Positions 37,039 through 44,800 of a stretch of 64,000 bases of DNA are shown here, piece by piece. The notes below the pieces were generated by a model. That model made no database searches. It saw only the letters and a program-made list of their open reading frames with translations, and was not told the origin of the DNA. Positions within the stretch are counted from its first letter, which is position 1; each line of letters begins with the position of its first letter. Origin of the DNA: Herbiconiux aconitum (GTDB lineage: Bacteria > Actinomycetota > Actinomycetes > Actinomycetales > Microbacteriaceae); assembly GCF_024979235.1 (NCBI RefSeq), contig NZ_JANLCM010000001.1:372001-436000 (forward strand), written 5' to 3'. A program made the translations under genes and the position numbers.

Positions 37039-38064
37039 GTGTCGGGGATCGATGACGTGGCGAGCCTGGCCGGTGTGTCCAAGGCCACCGTCTCCCGCGC
37101 CCTGAGTGGTCGCGGCTACGTGTCGAGCGACACCCGGTCCCGCGTGGCGCAGGCCGCAGCCACCCTCGGCTATGTGGTGTCCTCCAGCGCGTCGAGCCTC
37201 GTGACCGGTCGCACCAACAACGTCGGTGTCATCATCCCGGTGATCAATCAGTGGTTCTTCGGCAGCATCATCGAGGGCGTCGAACGCGCGCTGCTCGACC
37301 GCGGCTACGACCTCATGCTCTACAACCTCACCAAATCGCACGCCGAACGCACACGCGTCTTCGAGTACTTCCTGGTGCGCAAGCGCGTCGACGCGGTTAT
37401 CGCGGTCACCCTCGAGATCACGCCCGAGGAGACCGAGCGACTGCTCGCCCTCGGCAAGCCGATCGCCGGCATCGGAGGGCCGCTCGAAGGCATCCCGACG
37501 CTCAGCATCGACGACGTGGCGGCCGCACGACTCGCCACCGAGCACCTTCTGCTGCTCGGGCACCGCGACATCATGCACATCGGCGGCGACGTCGACGAGC
37601 AGATGGACTTCCACGTGCACTCCAAGCGCCTGAAGGGGTACATGGAGGCGCTCACCGAGGCCGGCATCCCTTACGACCAGGATTCCTACGTCGCCACCCG
37701 CTTCGACATCCCGAGCGCCTATCGCGTGGGAAAGCAGATCTTGGGCGACCCCCGTCGACGCCCCACGGCGATCTTCGCCGCGGCCGACGAGGTGGCGATC
37801 GGGGTCATCCTCGCGGCGCGCGAGCTCGGCATCTCCGTGCCCGACGATCTCTCGGTGATCGGCATCGACAACCACCCCCTGGCCGAGATGTTCGGGCTCA
37901 CCTCGATCGAGCAGCGGCCCGATCTGCAGGGCGAACAGGTGGTCGACTGGGTGATCCGCCAGCTCGAGGAGCCCGGCTGGACGCCCCCGAAGCGTCACAC
38001 GGTGCTGCCGGCCACCCTCATCATGCGCTCGTCGACGGCGCGTCCCCGCCCGCGAATCGGCTGA
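37039..38064 (+). CDS. LacI-family transcriptional regulator
   Basis: 341 residues from GTG 37039, chosen for the GGAGG site 7 nt ahead and because the protein then begins exactly at the DNA-binding domain. Residues 2-55 form the LacI helix-turn-helix and hinge (GIDDVASLAGVSKATVSRAL, then YVSSDTRSRVAQAAATLGY). Residues about 60-335 are the periplasmic-binding-protein-like sensor (NNVGVIIPVINQWFFGSIIEGVERAL and TAIFAAADEVAIGVILAARELGISVPDDLSVIGID). It probably represses the divergent importer until an alpha-glucoside-derived ligand is present. Its 3' end overlaps the convergent DUF952 gene by 44 bp. Confidence 0.92.
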   Translation: MSGIDDVASLAGVSKATVSRALSGRGYVSSDTRSRVAQAAATLGYVVSSSASSLVTGRTNNVGVIIPVINQWFFGSIIEGVERALLDRGYDLMLYNLTKSHAERTRVFEYFLVRKRVDAVIAVTLEITPEETERLLALGKPIAGIGGPLEGIPTLSIDDVAAARLATEHLLLLGHRDIMHIGGDVDEQMDFHVHSKRLKGYMEALTEAGIPYDQDSYVATRFDIPSAYRVGKQILGDPRRRPTAIFAAADEVAIGVILAARELGISVPDDLSVIGIDNHPLAEMFGLTSIEQRPDLQGEQVVDWVIRQLEEPGWTPPKRHTVLPATLIMRSSTARPRPRIG

Positions 38065-38410
38065 GGTCGGGCACCACGAAGTCGCCGGCGGCGCGGTCGA
38101 TCGGCAGTTCGGCCACGACAGCGGGGCCGTCGGTGGGAATGGGCCCGTGGATGTGCGGAAAGCCGGGGGTCTCCTCGGTGACCTGCAGACCGGCGGCGGC
38201 CAGCGCATCCGTGTCGAGCACGACGAGCAGCAGCGAGAAGCGGATGTCGGCGTAGAACTCATCGAGCACCCCGCGCACGCCGTCGAGGGCGACCGCGTGC
38301 ACGAACCCCGCCTCGTCGAGGCTCACACCGCGCGTGGAGACCTCGTACTCCCCCAGGTTGCGTGCCGATTCCCAGTCGTCGACGATGGCGACGTGTGCGA
38401 TCAGGGCCAT
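38021..38410 (-). CDS. DUF952 domain protein
   Basis: 129 residues from ATG 38410, which is preceded by AAGGAGG at 5-nt spacing. The DUF952 pattern is visible: IAHVAIVDDWESARNLGEYEVSTRGVSLDEAGFVHAV, then LLLVVLDTDAL and PHIHGPIPTDGPAVVAELPID. DUF952 proteins are small and of unproven role, with a fold related to ADP-ribosyl-transferase/RNA-2'-phosphotransferase-like proteins. Its tail overlaps the end of the LacI gene by 44 bp. It is divergent from a TetR regulator with a clear operator between, so it may be that regulator's target. Confidence 0.85.
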   Translation of the reverse strand: MALIAHVAIVDDWESARNLGEYEVSTRGVSLDEAGFVHAVALDGVRGVLDEFYADIRFSLLLVVLDTDALAAAGLQVTEETPGFPHIHGPIPTDGPAVVAELPIDRAAGDFVVPDLSRFAGGDAPSTSA

Positions 38411-38423
38411 GCGAGCCTCCTTT

Positions 38424-38445
38424 AATGACACTAGATAGTATCATT
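38424..38445. promoter_or_regulatory. TetR-type operator between the DUF952 and TetR genes
   Basis: Two 10-nt arms, AATGACACTA and TAGTATCATT, are inverted around a 2-nt centre with a single mismatch. The site is 14 bp from the DUF952 ATG and 24 bp from the TetR ATG, overlapping where both promoters must be. Confidence 0.75.
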
Positions 38446-38469
38446 TACCCTGAACAGCGGGGAGGCCGG

Positions 38470-39036
38470 ATGGCGAAGCGCGGCAGACCGACCGCCTACG
38501 AGCGCGCAGTGCGGCGGGAACGCATCCTCGACGCCGCCGTCGCAACCTTCGCGGGGCGCGGCTTCGGCGCCGCCAGCCTCGACGAGATCGCGGCCGCCGC
38601 CGGAGTCACGAAGCGCACCCTCTACACCGACGTGGGCGACAAGGCGGCGTTGTTCGCTGCGGCCGTCGAGCGAGAGCACGACCACATCCGAGCGGTGGCG
38701 ACGGATGCCGGCTCCCTGATCGACGTGGCGACCGAGATGGTCATGGTGCTGCACTCCGACTCCGCGGTCGCCCTGCACCGGTCGGTGATCGCCGAGGCGC
38801 GGCGCTTCCCCGATCTGGCGCAGACCTTCTATGCCAGCGGACCACTGCACTCGATCGACCTCTTGGCAAGCTACCTACCGCCCGGCGGCGACACGCCCAC
38901 CCGTGCGGCGGCTCTCTACTCCGTGCTGCTCGGCGAGCCCCACCGCCGCCGCCTGCTCGACCTCACCCCGGCCCCCACCCGCTCCGAGGCGGCCGCCCAC
39001 GCATCCGCCTCCCTGGCGCTCCTCGCGAGGAGTTAA
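38470..39036 (+). CDS. TetR-family transcriptional regulator
   Basis: 188 residues from ATG 38470, with GGAGG 4 nt ahead. The N-terminal TetR DNA-binding domain is complete: RRERILDAAVATFAGRGFGAASLDEIAAAAGVTKRTLYTDVGDKAALFAA. The C-terminal ligand domain is short and Ala-rich (VIAEARRFPDLAQTFYASGP resembles the AcrR-like C-terminal domain). It probably represses itself and the divergent DUF952 gene through the 22-bp palindrome between them. The ligand is unknown. Confidence 0.9.
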   Translation: MAKRGRPTAYERAVRRERILDAAVATFAGRGFGAASLDEIAAAAGVTKRTLYTDVGDKAALFAAAVEREHDHIRAVATDAGSLIDVATEMVMVLHSDSAVALHRSVIAEARRFPDLAQTFYASGPLHSIDLLASYLPPGGDTPTRAAALYSVLLGEPHRRRLLDLTPAPTRSEAAAHASASLALLARS

Positions 39037-39038
39037 CG

Positions 39039-39073
39039 ACGGATGCCCCAAGCCAGTGGCCCGGGGCATCCGT
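39039..39073. terminator. 11-bp hairpin between tetR-type gene and rplL
   Basis: ACGGATGCCCC and GGGGCATCCGT form a perfect stem around a 13-nt loop. It lies between two convergent stops (39036 and 39089), so it could serve both directions. No T-tract is evident. Confidence 0.6.
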
Positions 39074-39088
39074 TGGAAGGAGAGAAGA

Positions 39089-39472
39089 CTACTTCAGGGT
39101 GACGGTGGCGCCAGCCTCTTCGAGCTGAGCCTTGGCCTTGTCAGCGGCCTCCTTGGTCGCGCCTTCGAGCACGGCCTTGGGGGCGCCGTCAACGAGAGCC
39201 TTCGCCTCACCGAGGCCGAGGCTGGTGAGTGCGCGCACCTCCTTGATGACCTGGATCTTCTTCTCGCCGGCCGACTCGAGGATGACGTCGAAAGCGGTCT
39301 GCTCCTCGACCTCCTCGGCAGCGGCGGCCGGGCCGGCAACGCCGGCGACGGCGACGGGGGCAGCCGCGGTGACCTCGAAGGTCTCCTCGAATGCCTTGAC
39401 GAACTCGCTCAGCTCGATGAGCGTGAGCTCCTTGAATGCGTCAAGCAGTTCCTCGGTGGAAAGCTTTGCCAT
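39089..39472 (-). CDS. rplL: Large ribosomal subunit protein bL12 (L7/L12)
   Basis: 127 residues. The N-terminal dimerisation part ([34 protein letters not shown]), Ala/Gly hinge ([18 protein letters not shown]) and C-terminal globular domain ([56 protein letters not shown]) are all present. It forms the mobile ribosomal stalk that recruits translation factors. It follows rplJ after 48 nt. Confidence 0.98.
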   Translation of the reverse strand: MAKLSTEELLDAFKELTLIELSEFVKAFEETFEVTAAAPVAVAGVAGPAAAAEEVEEQTAFDVILESAGEKKIQVIKEVRALTSLGLGEAKALVDGAPKAVLEGATKEAADKAKAQLEEAGATVTLK

Positions 39473-39520
39473 GATGTTCTCCTTGTTTGGTAGTTAGTTC
39501 AACCGCTCACGAGCCTGCGC

Positions 39521-40036
39521 TCAGGAAGCGGACTCCTGCTTCTCACGCAGCGCATCGACCGTGCGAACGGCCTTCGACAGCGGGGCGTTGAAGAGATATG
39601 CGGCACCGAACAGCGAAGCCTTGAAGGCACCGGCGAGCTTCGCCAGCAGAACTTCACGGGATTCGAGGTCGGCGAGCTTGGTGACCTCGGCGGCGGTCAG
39701 AGGGTTACCGTCGAAGTAACCGCCCTTCACGACCAGCAGAGGGTTTGCCTTGGCAAAGTCACGCAGCGACTTGGCGACGGCCACGGGGTCTCCGTGAACG
39801 AACGCGATCGCGGACGGACCGGCGAGCTCGTCGTCGAACGACGAGATGCCGGCGTTGTTCGCCGCGATCTTGGTCAGCGTGTTCTTTACCACGGCGTATG
39901 ACGCGTGCTCACGGATGGAGCCGCGCAGCTGCTTGAGCTGTGCGACCGTGAGACCGCGATACTCGGTCAGCAGAACGGCGGTCGAGCTCTGGAAAAGTTC
40001 CGTGAGCTCGGCTACCGAGGCTTCCTTGTTCGCCAT
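39521..40036 (-). CDS. rplJ: Large ribosomal subunit protein uL10
   Basis: 171 residues. [38 protein letters not shown] is the typical start of L10. The C-terminal helix ([14 protein letters not shown]) is the L12-dimer binding site. L10 anchors the L12 stalk and represses its own mRNA through the leader. Upstream is a long leader with a terminator-like hairpin. Confidence 0.97.
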   Translation of the reverse strand: MANKEASVAELTELFQSSTAVLLTEYRGLTVAQLKQLRGSIREHASYAVVKNTLTKIAANNAGISSFDDELAGPSAIAFVHGDPVAVAKSLRDFAKANPLLVVKGGYFDGNPLTAAEVTKLADLESREVLLAKLAGAFKASLFGAAYLFNAPLSKAVRTVDALREKQESAS

Positions 40037-40200
40037 GGCGCTCCTAGTAGTAGTCAGTTTCAGCCGGGACGACTGCTGTACGGAGGCTCACAAGCTGTTC
40101 AGACAAACAGAAAAGCTCCGGCACAGGGCCGGAGCGAGGAGAAGCAGGAGACCTGCTCGAACTAACTACGTGCACCTGCGCGGGTCTTCGTTCTCACGAG
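40037..40200 (-). promoter_or_regulatory. Ribosomal protein L10 leader region
   Basis: The 5' leader of rplJL has the position and length expected of the L10 autoregulatory leader found widely in bacteria. It includes one clear terminator-like hairpin (listed separately). The full L10-binding fold was not traced base by base. Confidence 0.6.
40111..40135 (-). terminator. Terminator-like hairpin inside the rplJ leader (possible attenuator)
   Basis: GCTCCGGC and GCCGGAGC form a perfect 8-bp stem with a 5-nt loop, followed in the direction of transcription by TTTTCTGTTT. It lies about 75 nt upstream of the rplJ start, so it would stop transcription before the gene unless prevented. Confidence 0.7.
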
Positions 40201-40265
40201 ACTTCGATCGATGGTTGCTTTCGCGCACATCGATGACCAGCGGTCTTTGGCTTCGTACAGAGTAA

Positions 40266-40305
40266 GCGACCCGCGCATCCAGTGCAAATCGGATGCGCGG
40301 GTCGC
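40266..40305 (-). terminator. 15-bp hairpin downstream of the small acidic-protein gene
   Basis: GCGACCCGCGCATCC and its perfect complement flank a 10-nt loop, about 35 nt beyond the stop at 40341. TTACTCTG follows on the minus strand. It separates this unit from the rplJ promoter. Confidence 0.65.
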
Positions 40306-40307
40306 TG

Positions 40308-40334
40308 TGATCAGCGTTTCCTGATCAGCGTTTC
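40308..40334. repeat. Two tandem copies of TGATCAGCGTTTC
   Basis: A 13-nt sequence occurs twice with one base between, directly after the hairpin and just before the gene end at 40341. Its role is unknown; slippage duplication is the simplest explanation. Confidence 0.6.
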
Positions 40335-40340
40335 TTGCCT

Positions 40341-40562
40341 CTATTCGTCTCCGGCGATCCACCGCGCCATGCGGGCGAGGTCGTGGTCGTCGGATTCGAT
40401 GCCCGCGTCGGCGAAGCGCTCCCGCAGGAGGTCGACGAGCTCGGGCTCGGAGGCATCCCCGGCGTCGGCTTTCACCTGCGCCATGATGCCCTCGGCCTTC
40501 TCGACGACGGACGCGTCGTCGCTGCCGACCATGATGGGTTCGCTCTGCTCGTCATCGGGCAT
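40341..40562 (-). CDS. Small acidic protein of unknown function
   Basis: 73 residues, MPDDEQSEPIMVGSDDASVV onwards, rich in Asp/Glu and predicted mostly helical (ELVDLLRERFADAGIESDDHDLARMARWIAG). It has coding character and lies 5 nt after the stop of a small membrane-protein gene, with which it is probably co-transcribed. No family was recognised. Confidence 0.6.
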   Translation of the reverse strand: MPDDEQSEPIMVGSDDASVVEKAEGIMAQVKADAGDASEPELVDLLRERFADAGIESDDHDLARMARWIAGDE

Positions 40563-40567
40563 GAGGG

Positions 40568-40732
40568 TCAGACTTTCCGGTTGCCCGAGACGGCTCGCAC
40601 GATGAAGACGATCACCGCGAAGACCAGGAGGATCAGACCGATCCAGAGCAGGAAGTTCAGGGTCTGCACGAAGCCTCCCGTGAACAAGAGGATCACGGCT
40701 ATGACGGCAATGACGATCAGCAGGATGTTCAT
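40568..40732 (-). CDS. Small two-helix membrane protein
   Basis: 54 residues from ATG 40732: two hydrophobic segments (ILLIVIAVIAVILLFTGGFV and LLWIGLILLVFAVIVFIVRA) joined by a short turn, with a basic tail SGNRKV. It resembles small stress-associated membrane peptides found in many actinobacteria. A longer version from TTG 40780 is possible but less likely. The small acidic protein gene follows after 5 nt. Confidence 0.6.
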   Translation of the reverse strand: MNILLIVIAVIAVILLFTGGFVQTLNFLLWIGLILLVFAVIVFIVRAVSGNRKV

Positions 40733-40849
40733 GTAGGGGTTCCATACCTTTCGGGACTCGGGCTTATGGCCCTCAGCCAAAATGGCCTGCTCTTCAACGT
40801 ACCCCGATCGCGGCAGAAACGGACTCGGCTCATTTCTCGGCGCGACGCG

Positions 40850-42337
40850 TCAGCCGGTCGCCCGCAGCGGGATCGCCACCGTGAACACCGTCTCGCCCGG
40901 CTCGCTGCGCACGCTCACGCTGCCGCCGTGCGCATCCACCACCGCCTCGACGATCGCGAGGCCCAACCCGGTGCTGCCCGCGTGCCGTGAGCGCGAGGCG
41001 TCGCCGCGCACGAAGCGCTCGAACAGTGTCGGCAGCAGTTCAGGGGCGATACCCGGTCCGTCGTCGGCCACGGTGACGAGGGCGACGGATGCCTCCTCCC
41101 GCGCATCCGCGGTCACGCTCACCCGCACAGTGGTGCCGGCCGGCGTGTGCACCCGTGCGTTGGCGAGCAGGTTGGTGAACACCTGGTGCAGCCGCGGGGC
41201 GTCGCCGGAGACGAGAACGGGCTCCTCGGGCAGGTCGAGGTCCCAGACGTGGTCGGGGCCGGCGACGTGGGCATCACTCACGGCGTCGACGAGCACGATC
41301 GACAGGTCGACCTCGGTGAGATCGAGTTCGGGCTTGGCATCCAGGCGTGCGAGCAACAGCAGGTCTTCGACTAAGGTCGTCATCCTGGTCGCCTCCGACT
41401 CGATGCGGCCGAGCGAGTGCGAGACCTCGTCGGGCAGCTCCGGCGCCGTGCGGCGGGTGAGTTCAGCGTAACCCCGGATCGAGGCGAGCGGCGTGCGGAG
41501 CTCGTGGCTCGCATCGGCCACGAACTGGCGCACCTTGTTCTCGCTGTGCTGACGGGAGGTGAGGGCGCTCGCGACGTGTTCGAGCATCCGGTTGAAGGCG
41601 AGACCGACCCGGCCCACCTCGGATCTCGGGTCGGTGTCGGAGGCCGGCACCCGTTCGGCGAGCGCGACGTCTCCGCGGTCGAGTGGGAGTTCGGCCACGC
41701 GCGACGCCGTCGCAGTGACGCGGTCGAGCGGACGCAGGGCGAGCCGGATGACGAGGAAGCCCGCGACTCCGGCGAGCGCCATGGCGCCGGCGGTGACCAG
41801 CACGATCACGATCACGAGTTGCGAGACGGTGCTGTTGACGTCGGCCAACGGCAGGCCGGTCACCACGATGTCGCCGGCTGCGGTGACGGTACGCCCCTCC
41901 ACCCGATAGGCGCCGAGACCGTCGATGGTGACGCTCTGCGGATCAGGGGCTTCGACGCTGGCTCCCCCGCCGTCGGCCGGCACGAGCTGGGTCACCGCCG
42001 ACCCGGGAACCCCGTCGAGCGCGGCGAGTTGCGCCGTGGTCAACGGCTGCAGCTGACCGGTGTCGTCGAGCACGTAGCCGTTGGTGGCGACTCCGGCCGA
42101 GACCACTGCCACCACGGTTCCTGAGGCCTGCCCGAGCGAGATTCCCGGCTGTGGTCCGGTGGGCTGCGCCTGGGTGGTGATCGAGAAGACTGTTCGGTCG
42201 GAGGCCTCCTGCACCTGCGAATCGAGCCGGTCGAGCAGGAAGCCGTTGAGCGCGATGGTGCTGACGACGCCGATCACGAGCCCCGCCAGGGCGATCAGGC
42301 CGAGCACGCTCAGGATCAGCGTGCGGCGAATGGTCAC
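40850..42337 (-). CDS. Sensor histidine kinase (two-component system)
   Basis: 495 residues. A first membrane helix at about 8-32, an extracellular sensor of about 140 residues, a second helix at about 170-200, and a HAMP linker lead to the dimerisation/phospho-acceptor helix VADASHELRTPLASIRGYAELTRR. The ATPase domain follows, with N box NLLANARVHTP, G1 VADDGPGIAP, F box FERFVRGDASRS and G2 STGLGLAIVEAVV. It phosphorylates the partner response regulator, whose gene it overlaps by 4 nt. It is similar to TcrY/TrcS-type kinases of mycobacteria. The signal is unknown. Confidence 0.93.
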   Translation of the reverse strand: MTIRRTLILSVLGLIALAGLVIGVVSTIALNGFLLDRLDSQVQEASDRTVFSITTQAQPTGPQPGISLGQASGTVVAVVSAGVATNGYVLDDTGQLQPLTTAQLAALDGVPGSAVTQLVPADGGGASVEAPDPQSVTIDGLGAYRVEGRTVTAAGDIVVTGLPLADVNSTVSQLVIVIVLVTAGAMALAGVAGFLVIRLALRPLDRVTATASRVAELPLDRGDVALAERVPASDTDPRSEVGRVGLAFNRMLEHVASALTSRQHSENKVRQFVADASHELRTPLASIRGYAELTRRTAPELPDEVSHSLGRIESEATRMTTLVEDLLLLARLDAKPELDLTEVDLSIVLVDAVSDAHVAGPDHVWDLDLPEEPVLVSGDAPRLHQVFTNLLANARVHTPAGTTVRVSVTADAREEASVALVTVADDGPGIAPELLPTLFERFVRGDASRSRHAGSTGLGLAIVEAVVDAHGGSVSVRSEPGETVFTVAIPLRATG

Positions 42338-43101
42338 AGCGCGGGTTTCAGCAGGTAGCCTGCGCCGCGGACCGTGTGGATCATCGCCGGACGACCGGCA
42401 TCCACCTTCTTGCGCAGGTAGGAGATGTAGATCTCCACCACGCTCGATTTGCCTCCGAAGTCGTAGCTCCAGACCCGGTCGAGGATCTGCGCCTTGCTCA
42501 GCACCCGGCGCGGGTTGCGCATGAGGAAGCGCAGCAGTTCGAACTCGGTGGCGGTGAGCTCGATGGGATCGCCGTCGCGGAAGACCTCATGGCTGTCTTC
42601 GTTGAGCTCGAGGTCGCCGACCGTCACGACCGGGTCGTCGGCGTCGGCCACGACGAGGGTCGAGCGACGGATGAGGCCGCGCAGGCGCGCGACCAGTTCC
42701 TCGAGGCTGAACGGCTTGGTGACGTAGTCGTCTCCGCCGGCGGTGAGGCCGGCGATCCGGTCGTCGAGGGCATCCTTCGCGGTGAGGAAGAGAACGGGGG
42801 TCTCGTGACCGTCGGCGCGCACCCGGTTGAGCACCTGAAGGCCGTCGATGTCGGGCAGCATCACGTCGAGCACGATGACGTCGGGGCGGAACTCGCGGGC
42901 GATCGTGATGGCCTGGCGGCCCTCGCTCGCGGTCTTGACCTCCCAGCCCTCGTAGCGGAGAGCCATCGAGAGCAGATCGGTGAGGGTGTTCTCGTCGTCG
43001 ACCACGAGCGCACGCACCGGAGTGCCGTCAGCGCGGCGGAGTTTCGGCTGCTTGGCTCCGCTGGAAGAACTGCCGGAGATGAGAGATCTGTCGATGGTCA
43101 C
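42334..43101 (-). CDS. OmpR/PhoB-family response regulator
   Basis: 255 residues. After a 28-residue tail comes the receiver: RALVVDDENTLTDLLSMAL, the phospho-acceptor Asp in PDVIVLDVMLPDIDGLQVL, FLTAKDA with the switch Thr, and GGDDYVTKPFSLEELVARL with the conserved Lys. The winged-helix output domain follows (ELTATEFELLRFLMRNPRRVLSKAQILDRVW and VVEIYISYLRKKVD...IHTVRGAGYLLKP). The start GTG 43101 lies 6 nt after AATACT and lacks a clear ribosome site, so the mRNA may be leaderless. It forms an operon with the kinase. Confidence 0.94.
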   Translation of the reverse strand: MTIDRSLISGSSSSGAKQPKLRRADGTPVRALVVDDENTLTDLLSMALRYEGWEVKTASEGRQAITIAREFRPDVIVLDVMLPDIDGLQVLNRVRADGHETPVLFLTAKDALDDRIAGLTAGGDDYVTKPFSLEELVARLRGLIRRSTLVVADADDPVVTVGDLELNEDSHEVFRDGDPIELTATEFELLRFLMRNPRRVLSKAQILDRVWSYDFGGKSSVVEIYISYLRKKVDAGRPAMIHTVRGAGYLLKPAL

Positions 43102-43111
43102 AGTTCCAGTA

Positions 43112-43140
43112 TTGACAGTTTCCTATGAGGCACCTATGTG
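43112..43140 (+). promoter_or_regulatory. Candidate promoter of the thi operon
   Basis: A perfect -35 hexamer TTGACA at 43112-43117 is followed after 17 nt by TATGTG at 43135-43140 as a weak -10. Transcription would start near 43147, about 40 nt before the TPP riboswitch. Confidence 0.5.
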
Positions 43141-43188
43141 ATGCCGTTAAGCGCCCTGTGAATACGCGCGCTGCTAGCCTCGTCGGTA

Positions 43189-43262
43189 GTGACACGGGGT
43201 GCCCTTCGCGGGCTGAGATGAAACCCGTCGAACCTGATCTAGTTCGTACTAGCGAAGGGATG
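43189..43262 (+). ncRNA. TPP riboswitch (THI element)
   Basis: The conserved segments appear in order: ACACGGGGTGCCC, CGGGCTGAGATGAAACCCG, TCGAACCTGATCTAGTTCG, TACTAGCGAAGGGATGT. CTGAGAT and ACCTGAT are the pyrimidine-sensing and pyrophosphate-sensing cores of the TPP aptamer. The final AAGGGA doubles as the ribosome site of thiM, so TPP binding should hide it and block translation initiation. Confidence 0.95.
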
Positions 43263-43268
43263 TCGCGA

Positions 43269-44066
43269 ATGAGCATTCGCACGCCAGTCCACCCGTCCGA
43301 CCTCCTCGCCACCCTGCGCGAGCGCGAACCGCTGGTGCAGTGCATCACCAATGCGGTGGTGACCGGATTCACCGCCAACGCGCTGCTCGCGATCGGGGCC
43401 TCGGCCGCGATGTGCGACATCCCGGGCGAGGCCGGCCCGTTCGCGCGCATCGCCTCGGGGCTCCTGGTGAACCTGGGCACCCCGACCGACGAACAGCGTG
43501 ACGCCGCCCGCGAGGCGGTCGCGGCCGCTCGCCAGGAGGGCACGCCCTGGGTGCTCGACCCGGTGGCGGTCGGGGCGCTGCCGATCCGCACGGCGCTGGC
43601 GCACGAGCTGCTGGAATTCCGGCCGGCCATCGTGCGGGGCAACGCGTCGGAGATCATCGCGCTCTCGGGCGCCGGATCGGGCGGACGGGGCGTCGACGCG
43701 GTCGACACGGCCGAAGACGCCCTCGAAGCCGGCAGCGCGATTGCCCGCCGCACCGGCGGCGTGGTCGCGATCTCCGGACCGGTCGACATCGTCACCGACG
43801 GATTCGGCTGGGTGCGGGTGGCGAACGGCCATGCGATGCTCACGAGAATGACGGGCGGCGGATGCGCGCTCGGCGCCGTCATGGCGGCTTTCCTGGCGGC
43901 GGCATCGCCGTTCGATGCCGCCGTGGCGGCCTCCAGCGTCTACGGCATCGCCGCCGAGCACGCGGCGGCGACTGCCGCCGGGCCGGGGAGCTTCGCGGTC
44001 GGGCTGCTGGACGCGCTGGCCGCGGTGACTCCGGCCGAGGTCGCGGCCGAAGCGCGGCTCTCGTGA
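43269..44066 (+). CDS. thiM: Hydroxyethylthiazole kinase
   Basis: 265 residues from ATG 43269; ATG 43260 inside the riboswitch is also in frame but leaves no room for a ribosome site. It phosphorylates 4-methyl-5-(2-hydroxyethyl)thiazole salvaged from outside. Family motifs: [28 protein letters not shown] near the N-terminus, [18 protein letters not shown]-type region [11 protein letters not shown], and the anion hole [16 protein letters not shown]. The first gene of thiM-thiE-thiD/tenA, with GTGA overlap to thiE and TPP control upstream. Confidence 0.95.
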   Translation: MSIRTPVHPSDLLATLREREPLVQCITNAVVTGFTANALLAIGASAAMCDIPGEAGPFARIASGLLVNLGTPTDEQRDAAREAVAAARQEGTPWVLDPVAVGALPIRTALAHELLEFRPAIVRGNASEIIALSGAGSGGRGVDAVDTAEDALEAGSAIARRTGGVVAISGPVDIVTDGFGWVRVANGHAMLTRMTGGGCALGAVMAAFLAAASPFDAAVAASSVYGIAAEHAAATAAGPGSFAVGLLDALAAVTPAEVAAEARLS

Positions 44067-44800
44067 GCGTGCGCCCGGGCGGCGCAGTAGTCGTATCCGG
44101 CGCATCCGGCGATTCCGGCGCATCCGATCGTTCGGTCGGAATGCGCCTCGCGCTGGGCGTCTACCTCGTGACCGACACCGCGATGGCCGGGCGCCACGGC
44201 CTCGGACTCGCCGCGGTGGTCGACGCCGCCGTCGCCGGCGGCGCGACCACGGTGCAGCTGCGCGATCACGACGCCAGCCCCGCCGCGTTGCTGGCCGCAG
44301 CGGTCGAACTCGCCGCCGTGATCGACGGGCGGGCCCTCTTCCTCATCGACGACCGCGTCGACGTGGTGCTCGCCGCGCGGCTCGCCGGCGCGCGGGTCGA
44401 CGGCGTGCACCTCGGCCAGAGCGACCTGCCGGTGTCGGCGGCGCGCACCCTCCTCGGTCCGGATGCCGTCATCGGCCTCACCGCGAACACCCCCGCCCAC
44501 CTCACCGCGGTCGCCGCCCTGCCCGAGGGCACGGTCGACTACTTGGGAGTCGGCGTCATCCGCCCCACCACGACGAAGCCCGACCATCCGGAGCCCCTCG
44601 GCATCCACGGATTCGCCGCTCTGGCCGCCGCGTCGTCGCTGCCCTGCGTCGCGATCGGCGGGATCGTCGAGGCGGATGTGCCGGGGCTGGTCGCCGCAGG
44701 GGCGGCCGGTGTGGCCGTGGTGTCGGCGATCTGCGCGTCGCCCGATCCGCGGGCCGCCGCTGCGCGCTTCGCGGAACTCCGGAACGAGGGCGCGCGATGA
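44063..44800 (+). CDS. thiE: Thiamine-phosphate synthase
   Basis: 245 residues from GTG 44063, overlapping the thiM stop by 4 nt. It joins HMP-pyrophosphate and thiazole phosphate to thiamine phosphate. A TIM barrel with [15 protein letters not shown] (substrate Asp/Thr), [49 protein letters not shown], and [17 protein letters not shown] is clear. An N-terminal Ser/Gly/Ala-rich tail of about 28 residues precedes the barrel and may be disordered. The stop overlaps thiD by ATGA. Confidence 0.94.
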   Translation: MSVRPGGAVVVSGASGDSGASDRSVGMRLALGVYLVTDTAMAGRHGLGLAAVVDAAVAGGATTVQLRDHDASPAALLAAAVELAAVIDGRALFLIDDRVDVVLAARLAGARVDGVHLGQSDLPVSAARTLLGPDAVIGLTANTPAHLTAVAALPEGTVDYLGVGVIRPTTTKPDHPEPLGIHGFAALAAASSLPCVAIGGIVEADVPGLVAAGAAGVAVVSAICASPDPRAAAARFAELRNEGAR

